Part shown: one piece after another, positions 48,451 through 56,178 of the stretch
How positions within the stretch are numbered: the first letter of the stretch is position 1
How the letters are laid out: every line of letters begins with the position of its first letter
NCBI RefSeq assembly: GCF_005280255.1
Contig: NZ_CP040018.1
Coordinates: forward strand, 3,720,001-3,784,000
Reading direction: 5' to 3'
Origin: Arthrobacter sp. 24S4-2
GTDB taxonomy: Bacteria; Actinomycetota; Actinomycetes; Actinomycetales; Micrococcaceae
DNA: 64,000 bases
Made by a program: the position numbers and the translations under genes
The notes under the pieces: model-generated
The model's database searches: none
The model's input: the letters and a program-made list of their open reading frames with translations, nothing else
Told to the model about the DNA's origin: nothing

Positions 48451-51189
48451 CTAGCGCTTCTTCTTTTTGGCTGCCGTCTTCCGGGCGCCCTCCTGGGCAG
48501 CCTTCGCCGGATTTCCCGACCGTCCCGCCGACTTGCCTTCCACCCGCGTCTGGCTGGCGCCATCCTCGCCCGGTGCGGTGTACTGCAGCTGGGCGGGCTT
48601 CTCCGGAGCTTCCAGGCCGGCCGCGCGGATCTGCGGTTCATGGTGCTCCAGGTGTTCCCCGGCCCCGTCGGCGACTACGACGTCCTCTGCGGGGGTCACC
48701 TCGACCTCAAGGTTGAACAGGAAGCCCACGCTTTCTTCCCTGATGGCCTCCATCATGGCCTGGAACATGATGAACCCCTCGCGCTGGTATTCCACGAGCG
48801 GATCGCGCTGGGCCATGGCACGGAGGCCGATGCCTTCCTTCAAATAATCCATCTCGTAGAGATGTTCCTGCCACTTCCGGCCGATTACGGAGAGCACAAC
48901 ACGGCGTTCCAGTTCACGCATGCTCTCCGCCCCGATGGCCTCTTCGCGGGCCTGGTAAACCAGGCGGGCATCGGAGAGAATCTCCTCTTTGAGGAAATCG
49001 ACTGTGATGCGCGACTTGCCGCCGGCCTCATCAATGACGTCATGCGAAGTGATGCTGACGGGGTAGAGCGTCTTGAGGTTCGTCCAGAGCTGGTTGAAAT
49101 CCCAGTCGTCCCCGGTACCTTCGGCGGTTGCTTCGTCGATGAGGGCGGTAATGGTGTCTTCGAGGAAGTACTGCACCTTCTCGTGCAGGTCATCACCCTC
49201 GAGAATGCGGCGGCGGTCGCCGTAGATGGCTTCACGTTGCCGGTTGAGGACGTCGTCGTATTTCAGAACATTCTTGCGCTGCTCGGCGTTGCGGCCTTCA
49301 ACCTGGCCCTGCGCGGAGGCAATCGCCCGGGACACCAGCTTTGATTCCAGTGCCACGTCGTCCGGAACGGAGCTGTTCATCAGCCGCTCGGCCGCTCCAG
49401 AATTAAACAGACGCATCAGGTCATCTGTCAGGGACAGGTAGAACCGCGATTCGCCGGGGTCGCCCTGTCGTCCGGAACGGCCGCGGAGCTGGTTGTCGAT
49501 GCGGCGGGACTCGTGGCGTTCCGTGCCAAGCACGTACAGTCCGCCGAGGTTCAGCACTTCCTCGTGTTCGTCCTTAACAGCCTGCTTGGCTGCTTCGAGC
49601 GCGGCAGGCCAGGCGGCCTCGTACTCTTCCGAGTTCTCCTCCGGGTCCAGCCCCTTGGCGGCCAACTCGGCGACGGCCGTGAACTCGGCGTTTCCGCCCA
49701 GCATGATGTCGGTGCCGCGGCCGGCCATGTTGGTGGCAACGGTCACTGCGCCCTTGCGGCCAGCCTGCGCCACAATGGCAGCTTCACGGGCGTGGTTCTT
49801 GGCATTCAGGACCTCGTGCCGGATACCCTCCTTTGCCAGCAACCGGGAGAGGTATTCGCTCTTCTCGACGCTGGTGGTACCCACCAGCACGGGCTGGCCC
49901 TTTTCGTGCCGCTCGGCGATGTCCTTGACGACGGCGTCGAACTTGACTGCCTCGTTCTTGTAAACGAGGTCCGACTGGTCGAGGCGCTGCATATCGCGGT
50001 TGGTGGGGATGGCCACCACTCCGAGCTTGTACGTGCTCATGAACTCCGCGGCTTCGGTCTCGGCGGTGCCGGTCATGCCTGAAAGCTTTTCGTACATGCG
50101 GAAGTAGTTCTGCAGCGTGACGGTCGCCAGGGTCTGGTTCTCCGCCTTGATTTCGACGCCTTCCTTGGCCTCGATCGCCTGGTGCATTCCCTCGTTGTAA
50201 CGCCGGCCGGCCAGGATGCGGCCGGTGTGCTCATCGACAATCAGCACCTCGCCGTCGAGAATGACGTAGTCCTTGTCCCGCTTGAAGAGTTCCTTGGCCT
50301 TGATGGCGTTATTCAGGAAACCGATCAGCGGCGTGTTGGCGGACTCGTAAAGATTGTGGATGCCGAGGTAGTCCTCGACCTTTTCAATACCGGCTTCCAG
50401 GACACCGACGGTCCGCTTCTTCTCATCGACTTCGTAGTCGTGGTCGGGCTGGAGGCGGAGGACCACCTTGGCGAACTCGCTGTACCAGCGGTTGGTGTCG
50501 CCCTGGGCGGGACCCGAAATGATCAACGGCGTACGGGCCTCGTCGATCAGGATCGAGTCAACCTCATCAACGACTGCGAAGTGGTGGCCGCGCTGGACCA
50601 GCTCGGACTTGTCCCATGCCATGTTGTCGCGCAGGTAGTCGAAGCCGAATTCATTGTTCGTGCCGTACGTGATGTCCGCGGCGTACTGCTCGCGGCGGAC
50701 GGCGGGGTCCTGGTTGGACAGGATGCAGCCGCTGCTCAGGCCGAGGAAGCGGTAGACGCGGCCCATAAGGTCGGACTGGTATTCCGCGAGGTAGTCGTTC
50801 ACGGTGATCACATGGACACCGTTGCCTGCGAGGGCATTGAGGTAGGCCGGAGCGGTGGCCACGAGAGTCTTGCCTTCACCGGTCTTCATTTCGGCGATGT
50901 TGCCCAGGTGCAGGGCGGCGCCGCCCATCATCTGAACGTCGAAGTGGCGCATTCCGAGGGTCCGTGAGGAGGCTTCACGCACGGCGGCAAAGGCCTCCGG
51001 CAGGAGGTCATCCAGCTTCTCGCCGTCCTGGTGGCGTTCCCGGAGCCGGTCGGTTTCTTCGCGCAGTTCGGCGTCCGTGAAGGTCTTGAAAGAGCTCTCC
51101 AGGGCATTGATGGAATCGGCATAGTTCCTCAACTGCCTCAGGGTTTTTTTGTCACCCGTACGGAGAAGTTTTTCGATAAGTGATGCCAC
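48451..51189 (-). CDS. secA: Preprotein translocase ATPase SecA
   Basis: A 912-residue SecA motor. The GTG at 51189 follows GGGAGC. NBD1 has Walker A MKTGEGKTLVATAPAYLNAL and the DEVD box VVDEVDSILIDEA. The preprotein cross-linking domain follows (AGRRYNEGMHQAIEAKEGVE). NBD2 has VGTTSVEKSEYLSRLL, NMAGRGTDIMLGG and the arginine-finger region RRIDNQLRGRSGRQGDPGE. The helical scaffold has VGRKWQEHLYEMDYLKEGIG-like text (VIGRKWQEHLYEMDYLKEG). The C-terminus is a Lys-rich tail instead of the zinc-binding CxC linker. It couples ATP hydrolysis to export through SecYEG; this is the housekeeping SecA1 type. Confidence 0.97.
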   Translation of the reverse strand: MASLIEKLLRTGDKKTLRQLRNYADSINALESSFKTFTDAELREETDRLRERHQDGEKLDDLLPEAFAAVREASSRTLGMRHFDVQMMGGAALHLGNIAEMKTGEGKTLVATAPAYLNALAGNGVHVITVNDYLAEYQSDLMGRVYRFLGLSSGCILSNQDPAVRREQYAADITYGTNNEFGFDYLRDNMAWDKSELVQRGHHFAVVDEVDSILIDEARTPLIISGPAQGDTNRWYSEFAKVVLRLQPDHDYEVDEKKRTVGVLEAGIEKVEDYLGIHNLYESANTPLIGFLNNAIKAKELFKRDKDYVILDGEVLIVDEHTGRILAGRRYNEGMHQAIEAKEGVEIKAENQTLATVTLQNYFRMYEKLSGMTGTAETEAAEFMSTYKLGVVAIPTNRDMQRLDQSDLVYKNEAVKFDAVVKDIAERHEKGQPVLVGTTSVEKSEYLSRLLAKEGIRHEVLNAKNHAREAAIVAQAGRKGAVTVATNMAGRGTDIMLGGNAEFTAVAELAAKGLDPEENSEEYEAAWPAALEAAKQAVKDEHEEVLNLGGLYVLGTERHESRRIDNQLRGRSGRQGDPGESRFYLSLTDDLMRLFNSGAAERLMNSSVPDDVALESKLVSRAIASAQGQVEGRNAEQRKNVLKYDDVLNRQREAIYGDRRRILEGDDLHEKVQYFLEDTITALIDEATAEGTGDDWDFNQLWTNLKTLYPVSITSHDVIDEAGGKSRITVDFLKEEILSDARLVYQAREEAIGAESMRELERRVVLSVIGRKWQEHLYEMDYLKEGIGLRAMAQRDPLVEYQREGFIMFQAMMEAIREESVGFLFNLEVEVTPAEDVVVADGAGEHLEHHEPQIRAAGLEAPEKPAQLQYTAPGEDGASQTRVEGKSAGRSGNPAKAAQEGARKTAAKKKKR

Positions 51190-51259
51190 GTGAAGTTGCT
51201 CCCAGTCTCAAGCTGCCGAATTCTGGCGTGTTCAGTCTACGGGAGAGACGCATGGCACG

Positions 51260-52507
51260 TTACGCCTGTTCCCTAAGAGCGGATACACCTGTTCCGGCGG
51301 CCGAGACGGCCTCGGCGAGTGCCGGCGCCAGGTCCCCCACCGGCGAGACGACCACTCCGTCAAGGTCCAGCCAGTCGGCCATGAGGCGAAGCTCCGCGGC
51401 GAGTTCGATGGCGGTATCCGCCGGCGCACCGGGCTCGGCATGCGCTGCCCGTGCCAGGAGTTGCCCGCCTGCCCGGTCGGCCTTCAGATCGATTCTCGCC
51501 ACGATTCCGTCCCGCAGCAGGAACGGAAGGACGTAGTAGCCGAAACGCCGTTTGGCTTCCGGCGTGTAGATCTCAAGCCTGAAGTGGAAGCCGAAAAGCT
51601 CCTCCAGCCGCCGTCGTTCGAACACCAACGAGTCAAAGGGGCTTAGCAGCGCCCGCCCGGTGGCCGAACGCGGCAGCCTGGCATCGACATGCCGGAAGAG
51701 CGGCCTGTCCCAGCCCCGCACGGTGACCGGCTCAAGCGTGCCGCGGTCCACAAGGTGCTGAACGGCAACGGCGGCGGCACGCAGCGGCGTCCTGAAGTAG
51801 TCGGCGAAGCAGCGGACCGTGCCGATGCCATGTGCACTCGCGGCGGCTTCGATAAGCCTGTCCATCGCAGCAGCAGGGTCGGAGTTCTCCCCTCCCCCGG
51901 CGTCAACCGTGGAAAGAATTCTGGCAGTAAGCGTGTAGCGGCGTTCGAACTGTTCGGTCCTCGAAGACGCGGACACCAGCCCTTCCTCAAAAAGGTGCTC
52001 CAGGACCCGTTTGACTGCATTCCAGTTCCAGCCCCAGTTGTCCGTCCGCCGGTCCTCAACGTGGCCGATCCTGACCGTGAGTTCGGCCGCGGTCAGGGGC
52101 CTGCCCTTCGCAAGCTCCTCGAGGACCTTAGCGGCCACGCCGCTGCGCAGTTCAGGGTCCATAGCGGATGCGCCGACCCATTTCCGGTTTTGCCACAGCA
52201 CCAGGTCGGGGAAGTGATCGGGCTTGATGAAGCTGGCTTCATGGGCCCAGTACTCCATCATCCTGCGGGGGTGGCTGGCGGCCATCCGGTTCAAAATGGC
52301 ACGGTCGTAGTTTCCGAGCCTGGAGAAGAACGGCAGATAGTGGCTGCGCGAGAGAACGTTGACGGAGTCGATCTGGACCAGGTGCAGCCGGGCAAAGGTA
52401 CGGCCCACCGCCCGTGCAGTTACGGGGCCGGCGGGCCGTCCTTTGTCCAATCCCTGGGCTGCCAGGGCGATCCGCCGGGCCTGGTTAAGGCTCAGCGATG
52501 CGCTCAT
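51260..52507 (-). CDS. AlkX/YcaQ-like winged-helix DNA glycosylase
   Basis: A 415-residue protein of the HTH_42 family. SLNQARRIALAAQGL starts the domain; LHLVQIDSVNVLSRSHYLPF contains Gln-Ile-Asp, matching the Q-x-(D/Q) catalytic motif described for AlkZ/AlkX glycosylases; WAHEASFIKPDHFPDL follows. Winged-helix units contain NWNAVKRVLEHLFEEGLVSA and LLSPFDSLVFERRRLEELFG. E. coli YcaQ (AlkX) unhooks DNA interstrand crosslinks and removes bulky alkylated bases. Length matches the family. It stands alone between secA and hpf, 33 bases downstream of hpf... in gene order hpf lies at lower coordinates, so each probably has its own promoter. Confidence 0.85.
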   Translation of the reverse strand: MSASLSLNQARRIALAAQGLDKGRPAGPVTARAVGRTFARLHLVQIDSVNVLSRSHYLPFFSRLGNYDRAILNRMAASHPRRMMEYWAHEASFIKPDHFPDLVLWQNRKWVGASAMDPELRSGVAAKVLEELAKGRPLTAAELTVRIGHVEDRRTDNWGWNWNAVKRVLEHLFEEGLVSASSRTEQFERRYTLTARILSTVDAGGGENSDPAAAMDRLIEAAASAHGIGTVRCFADYFRTPLRAAAVAVQHLVDRGTLEPVTVRGWDRPLFRHVDARLPRSATGRALLSPFDSLVFERRRLEELFGFHFRLEIYTPEAKRRFGYYVLPFLLRDGIVARIDLKADRAGGQLLARAAHAEPGAPADTAIELAAELRLMADWLDLDGVVVSPVGDLAPALAEAVSAAGTGVSALREQA

Positions 52508-52540
52508 GGGCAGTCCTTTCGTTGGCGGTTCAACACCAGC

Positions 52541-53266
52541 TTAGGCGCGGGCGGGTTCATCCTCCGAACGGTATGCCAGGATCTTCTCTTCCAGAGGCGC
52601 CTCACCCGGTTCACAGGTCTGATCGAGGCTGATGACGCCGTAGGTCCAGCCGTCGCGGCGGTACACCACGGACGGCGCTTTGGTCTCCTTGTCCACAAAC
52701 AGGTAGAACGAGTGCCCCACGAGCTCCATGTTATCGACGGCGTCGTCGAGCGTGAGGGATGCCGCCGGGAAGACCTTGCGGCGGATCAGGACTGGCGAAT
52801 CGCCTGCGGGGATGTCGTTGTCGACGTCGTAAGGCGACTTTTCCACTGGCGCCGCCTGCGGCTCCTGGTGGTTGCTGGCCTCGACGTACAAAGGCTCGGT
52901 AGCACTTGCCGGTTCGAGGCTGGCTGTCGCCTCGCGGACGGCCTTCGGGGTGTGCCGCCCGTGATGGACCTTTTTGCGGTCCTTAGCCCGGCGCAGGCGC
53001 TCAAGAAGCTTGTTGTAAGCAAGATCGAACGCGGCGAACTTGTCGGCAGCACTGGCCTCCGCACGGATGACGGGGCCTCGGCCCAAGACAGTCAGCTCAA
53101 CCGTGAGCAAATCCGCGGTCTGGCGGGCTTTGGTCTCCTTGGACACCTTCGCGTCCACCCTCTGGACCTTGTCTCCCAGCGAGGCGATCTTTGAGATCTT
53201 CTCGTCGGCGTATTCGCGGAAGCGGTCCGAAACCGTCAAATTCCGTCCGCTGATCATGAACTCCAT
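52541..53266 (-). CDS. hpf: Long-form ribosome hibernation promoting factor
   Basis: A 241-residue protein. The ATG at 53266 follows GGAGGGCACC. The N-terminal domain (about 1-105, MEFMISGRNLTVSDRFREYA) is the S30AE/YfiA fold that occupies the A and P sites of the 30S subunit; KLLERLRRAKDRKKVHHG ends it. After a linker of about 70 residues comes the C-terminal dimerisation domain (about 175-241: VLIRRKVFPAASLTLDDAVD, MELVGHSFYLFVDKET, then YGVISLD). This long form makes 100S ribosome dimers in stationary phase. Length and both domains are normal. Confidence 0.94.
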   Translation of the reverse strand: MEFMISGRNLTVSDRFREYADEKISKIASLGDKVQRVDAKVSKETKARQTADLLTVELTVLGRGPVIRAEASAADKFAAFDLAYNKLLERLRRAKDRKKVHHGRHTPKAVREATASLEPASATEPLYVEASNHQEPQAAPVEKSPYDVDNDIPAGDSPVLIRRKVFPAASLTLDDAVDNMELVGHSFYLFVDKETKAPSVVYRRDGWTYGVISLDQTCEPGEAPLEEKILAYRSEDEPARA

Positions 53267-53443
53267 GGTGCCCTCCAAATGACTTCGGTGACACGACGGC
53301 GGCACTTCCCGGGGCCGATCTGACTGACAGTCGAGCCCCTTTCCGAGCCGCTATCGACAGGTACAACTGATCTTGGTACCCACAACCGACGTTAGTTCAT
53401 CGCTACCCGTTATTCACCTTTTCTTCGTTTATTTTTTTCCGAG

Positions 53444-54364
53444 TCAGGCGTCCATCCGCGCCGCGGCGCCTCCGGCGCCAGGAGGATCCGCGGCGGCGGG
53501 CGGGCGTGTCGCAGCCAGTACCACGGCACCCACCACGATTCCTCCCGCGTGACGGATTGCCCGCGCGGCTTCCGCGAGCGTGGCCCCGGTGGTGAGCACG
53601 TCATCCACGATGATGCAGGGGTGCCCGCGGATGTCCGGCGCAAGGATCGACGATGTTGCCCGCATCGAGCCGTGGACCCGTTTTGCGCGGTCTCCGCGCC
53701 CCAGCCCCTTTTGCCCGCCCGGCCCCATTGAACCGCTCTTCAGTGCACGGAGCTGGTCCGGGACGGCATGGACAGCGAGTGTCCCCGCTGCGACCGCTCC
53801 GCTCTTGCGAAGGACATCGGCAACCCGGCCGGCTCCGAGCCGTCCACCGCGCCCAAGGTTCCTCAGCATGAGATGCACCGGGCTGAAGCCGCGCTTCCTA
53901 AACGCGCTGTTGGTGGTGGGAACCGGGACCAGGAAGAATCCCGGGATGTTCCCTGCCGCGGCCTGGATGGCCCGTCCCAGGCCCCGGGACAGGACCGATT
54001 CGAGCTGGCCCTGGCCGTGTTTCTTGAACGACAGCAAGGCCTGCGCGAGTTCCTCCCGGTAAACACCGGCGGCCACCACTGGCAGGATGACCGAACCGTC
54101 AACGTCCATTAGCGCGGGAGCTTCGCCTTCGGCCCTGAAAGGTTCCATGGTCAGGACACGCACCGCCCGCTCGCACGCACCGCACAGGGAGAAATCCTCC
54201 GTCCCGCAACAGACGCACTCCACCGGGCAGGCCAGCGCCAGTAACTCGCGCCCCGCGCCCACTGAACGGTCTGCTGCCCTGGGCCACCACTGTGCGTAGT
54301 CGCTGCGATGCTTTGCCGGAGTCGGGGCGGGCGGCTTAAGGTCCGGGTCGGGGAGTTTGATCAC
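53444..54364 (-). CDS. comF: ComF-family phosphoribosyltransferase-like protein
   Basis: A 306-residue protein. A zinc-type cluster C-x2-C-x10-C-x2-C (CVCC...CGAC) lies near residues 49-65. The phosphoribosyltransferase domain includes FLVPVPTTNSAFRKRGFSP and the PRPP-binding loop CIIVDDVLTTGATLAEAARA. ComF is required for natural transformation in Bacillus and acts with DprA; in other bacteria it is widely conserved with a less clear role. The C-terminal 30 residues are Pro/Ala-rich. The GTG start at 54364 is 93 bases from lpqB. Downstream sequence is A/U-rich on the mRNA but shows no hairpin. Confidence 0.9.
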   Translation of the reverse strand: MIKLPDPDLKPPAPTPAKHRSDYAQWWPRAADRSVGAGRELLALACPVECVCCGTEDFSLCGACERAVRVLTMEPFRAEGEAPALMDVDGSVILPVVAAGVYREELAQALLSFKKHGQGQLESVLSRGLGRAIQAAAGNIPGFFLVPVPTTNSAFRKRGFSPVHLMLRNLGRGGRLGAGRVADVLRKSGAVAAGTLAVHAVPDQLRALKSGSMGPGGQKGLGRGDRAKRVHGSMRATSSILAPDIRGHPCIIVDDVLTTGATLAEAARAIRHAGGIVVGAVVLAATRPPAAADPPGAGGAAARMDA

Positions 54365-54457
54365 GCTCTAAGGCTGGAGCTCCGGAATCACTGGCAAAAG
54401 GGGGTGCCGGGCCTATGTGGACTGCCGGCCCTTGTGGATATTGTGTGTTCCTTGCCG

Positions 54458-55516
54458 TCAGCCGGGGAACGACGGATCGACGGGTCCCTTGAGCTGCGGG
54501 GACCAACCGTTTCCGAGGCGCTGGAAAATGCCGTCTGCCGATTGCCCGAAGATTTCCTCCGGGCCGTTTCCGGCGCTTATGGCGGTGAGGCCCGGCCACG
54601 CGGGGAGCTGCTGCGGCTGTGAGGCTGTCAGGGATAGAAGTTCCGGGGTGACGTTGTCGGTCGCGGATCCGTCCATGACGGCGACGGTTGTGTCGTTCAC
54701 CCAAACACCCTGGTCCGGCTGGCGGTCCGTCAGGAGGGTGGTCGGCGGCGTGAGGTCCCTGGGCGTGCCGTCTGCGTTGCGGACGATTCCCGTCACTTGG
54801 ACCCGGGTCTTCCCGTTTTGCTCCGAAATCACCAGCGCACGTACGCCCTCACGCGATACACGGAATTCCTTGATGGTCCGCCCGGCCAGCCATGCAGGGG
54901 CCAGGGTGACCGTGGGCACGCCAGCACCTTCAGCGACGCCGGCAGGCCGGTAGGCCAGCACTTCCGTGGCCCCGTTGGCGCCGGGTCCCGCCGTCCAGAC
55001 CCAGTCCTGCAGGCCGAACGACGGGTGGGTGAGGGTGGCCCGTGTGGTCAGGGCCCGGGCTGGCTGGCCCGGAACGATCGAGTACAGGGTGGTCCTGCTG
55101 CCGTTGAGGAACGCCACCGACTGCGATGCCGGTGATTCGGCGGGCGAGTCCGGCCCAAGGCCTCCCACGGACTGGATGTCAGGCAGCGGGGAAACCCGGT
55201 TGTTCTCGTACCGGACAAGCTGGCCGTCATTGACGGCGATCTGGCGGGCCGGGACATTCTTGTCCCGGACAGGCGGCAGTACGGAACCGTTATCCTCGAC
55301 CCGGACCAGGTCCTGGTTGGCCCGCAGTTCGACGTTGACGACGTCCGGCTGGCCACGGAACGTGAGGGCCAGCTGGGTTTGCATCCTCAGCCTGTCCTCG
55401 CTGGAGGCGTCCACCAATTCTTTTGCCGAGAGGTCCACCTGGGCAGCACCGGAGACGACCGGAACAGACTCGCGCGTTAGCTTCATCCCGGAAGGGAAGG
55501 CGCTGACTACCGCCCC
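54458..55516 (-). CDS. lpqB: LpqB beta-propeller lipoprotein, C-terminal part (after frameshift)
   Basis: About 352 residues in a frame one base off the N-terminal part. From the junction it reads GAVVSAFPSGMKLTRESVPV, VVSGAAQVDLSAKELVDASS and RMQTQLALTFRGQPDVVNVE, the second half of the GerMN-type domain, then a beta-propeller with PSFGLQDWVWTAGPGANG and IKEFRVSREGVRALVISEQN. This is the expected continuation of LpqB, an accessory lipoprotein of the MtrAB system. The first ATG in this frame is at 55486, inside the conserved domain, so it is not a separate gene. It ends at TGA 54458, 93 bases before comF. Confidence 0.86.
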   Translation of the reverse strand, partial: GAVVSAFPSGMKLTRESVPVVSGAAQVDLSAKELVDASSEDRLRMQTQLALTFRGQPDVVNVELRANQDLVRVEDNGSVLPPVRDKNVPARQIAVNDGQLVRYENNRVSPLPDIQSVGGLGPDSPAESPASQSVAFLNGSRTTLYSIVPGQPARALTTRATLTHPSFGLQDWVWTAGPGANGATEVLAYRPAGVAEGAGVPTVTLAPAWLAGRTIKEFRVSREGVRALVISEQNGKTRVQVTGIVRNADGTPRDLTPPTTLLTDRQPDQGVWVNDTTVAVMDGSATDNVTPELLSLTASQPQQLPAWPGLTAISAGNGPEEIFGQSADGIFQRLGNGWSPQLKGPVDPSFPG

Positions 55517-56178
55517 TTGAGATACGGGGCGGGTCCGCTGAGCAGGGCGCTGGTCATCGCCTTGACGGTTTTCTTTTTGTTGAACCATCTGACATCTGGC
55601 ACGGCGTAGGTGAAGCTGGGATCGTAAAAGTAGATGGGGTAGGCGCCGTAAATCACCTTGAACGTCTGTTCGGGGATAGCGATTCCGTCAGGGATGGCAG
55701 AGATGCGCCACTGGCCGTCCACCTGTGTGAGCGTGACCGGGATATTCTCCTTGGTGCCTACGGGAAACTGCGTGGCGATCCCGTCCGCATCCACGGAGTA
55801 AGCCACGTCCAGCTCGTAGTTGAAGACATTTTCGACGCCGGTCCGGACCACCCTTGTTGACCGGAATACAAGTGTGCGCTGGTCCGGCTTCCAGGCCACG
55901 GAGGCTGCCTGCGTCAGGTATTCCCGCGCCACCGCATAGTCGTCCTCATAACCGCTGCCGGCGAGGTAGAAGTCTTCAATGACTGATTCCGGTCCCGCAC
56001 CTTCCCGCGGCGCCACGGGAAAGAAGACAGGGGCGTTGTTTGGCTTTCCGGCACTCTCATCCGTGCTCTTGCCCACCGGACCTGACCGCGGAATCTGTGC
56101 GCAGGACGCCAGGAGCAGGAGCAGTACAGTCAGCAGGGCCGCAGCCACGGAGCCTGACCTTCGTCGCGCGCCGGTCAT
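55507..56178 (-). CDS. lpqB: LpqB lipoprotein, N-terminal part (before frameshift)
   Basis: A 223-residue open frame. A lipoprotein signal peptide ends with the lipobox LASC (Cys26), then a GerMN-like domain: VIEDFYLAGSGYEDDYAVAR, EYLTQAASVAWKPDQRTLVF, and IYFYDPSFTYAVPDVRWFNK. It stops at LSGPAPYLKGR just before the sequence that LpqB proteins need. The missing remainder continues one frame over. The ATG overlaps the mtrB stop (ATGA), so this is the third gene of the mtrA-mtrB-lpqB operon. As written the product would lack the beta-propeller. Confidence 0.87.
   Translation of the reverse strand: MTGARRRSGSVAAALLTVLLLLLASCAQIPRSGPVGKSTDESAGKPNNAPVFFPVAPREGAGPESVIEDFYLAGSGYEDDYAVAREYLTQAASVAWKPDQRTLVFRSTRVVRTGVENVFNYELDVAYSVDADGIATQFPVGTKENIPVTLTQVDGQWRISAIPDGIAIPEQTFKVIYGAYPIYFYDPSFTYAVPDVRWFNKKKTVKAMTSALLSGPAPYLKGR
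55513..55516 (-). other. One-base frameshift at a G4 run in lpqB
   Basis: On the coding strand CTCAAGGGGCGGTAG gives LKGR-stop. One more G in the G4 run gives CTC AAG GGG GCG GTA, so LKGAV, continuing VSAFPSGMKL without a stop for 340 residues. Confidence 0.88.

Noticed and set aside
52689..52697. TTGTCCACA, another DnaA-box-like sequence
   Set aside because: It lies inside the hpf coding region, where it encodes conserved residues, so it is not evidence for regulation.
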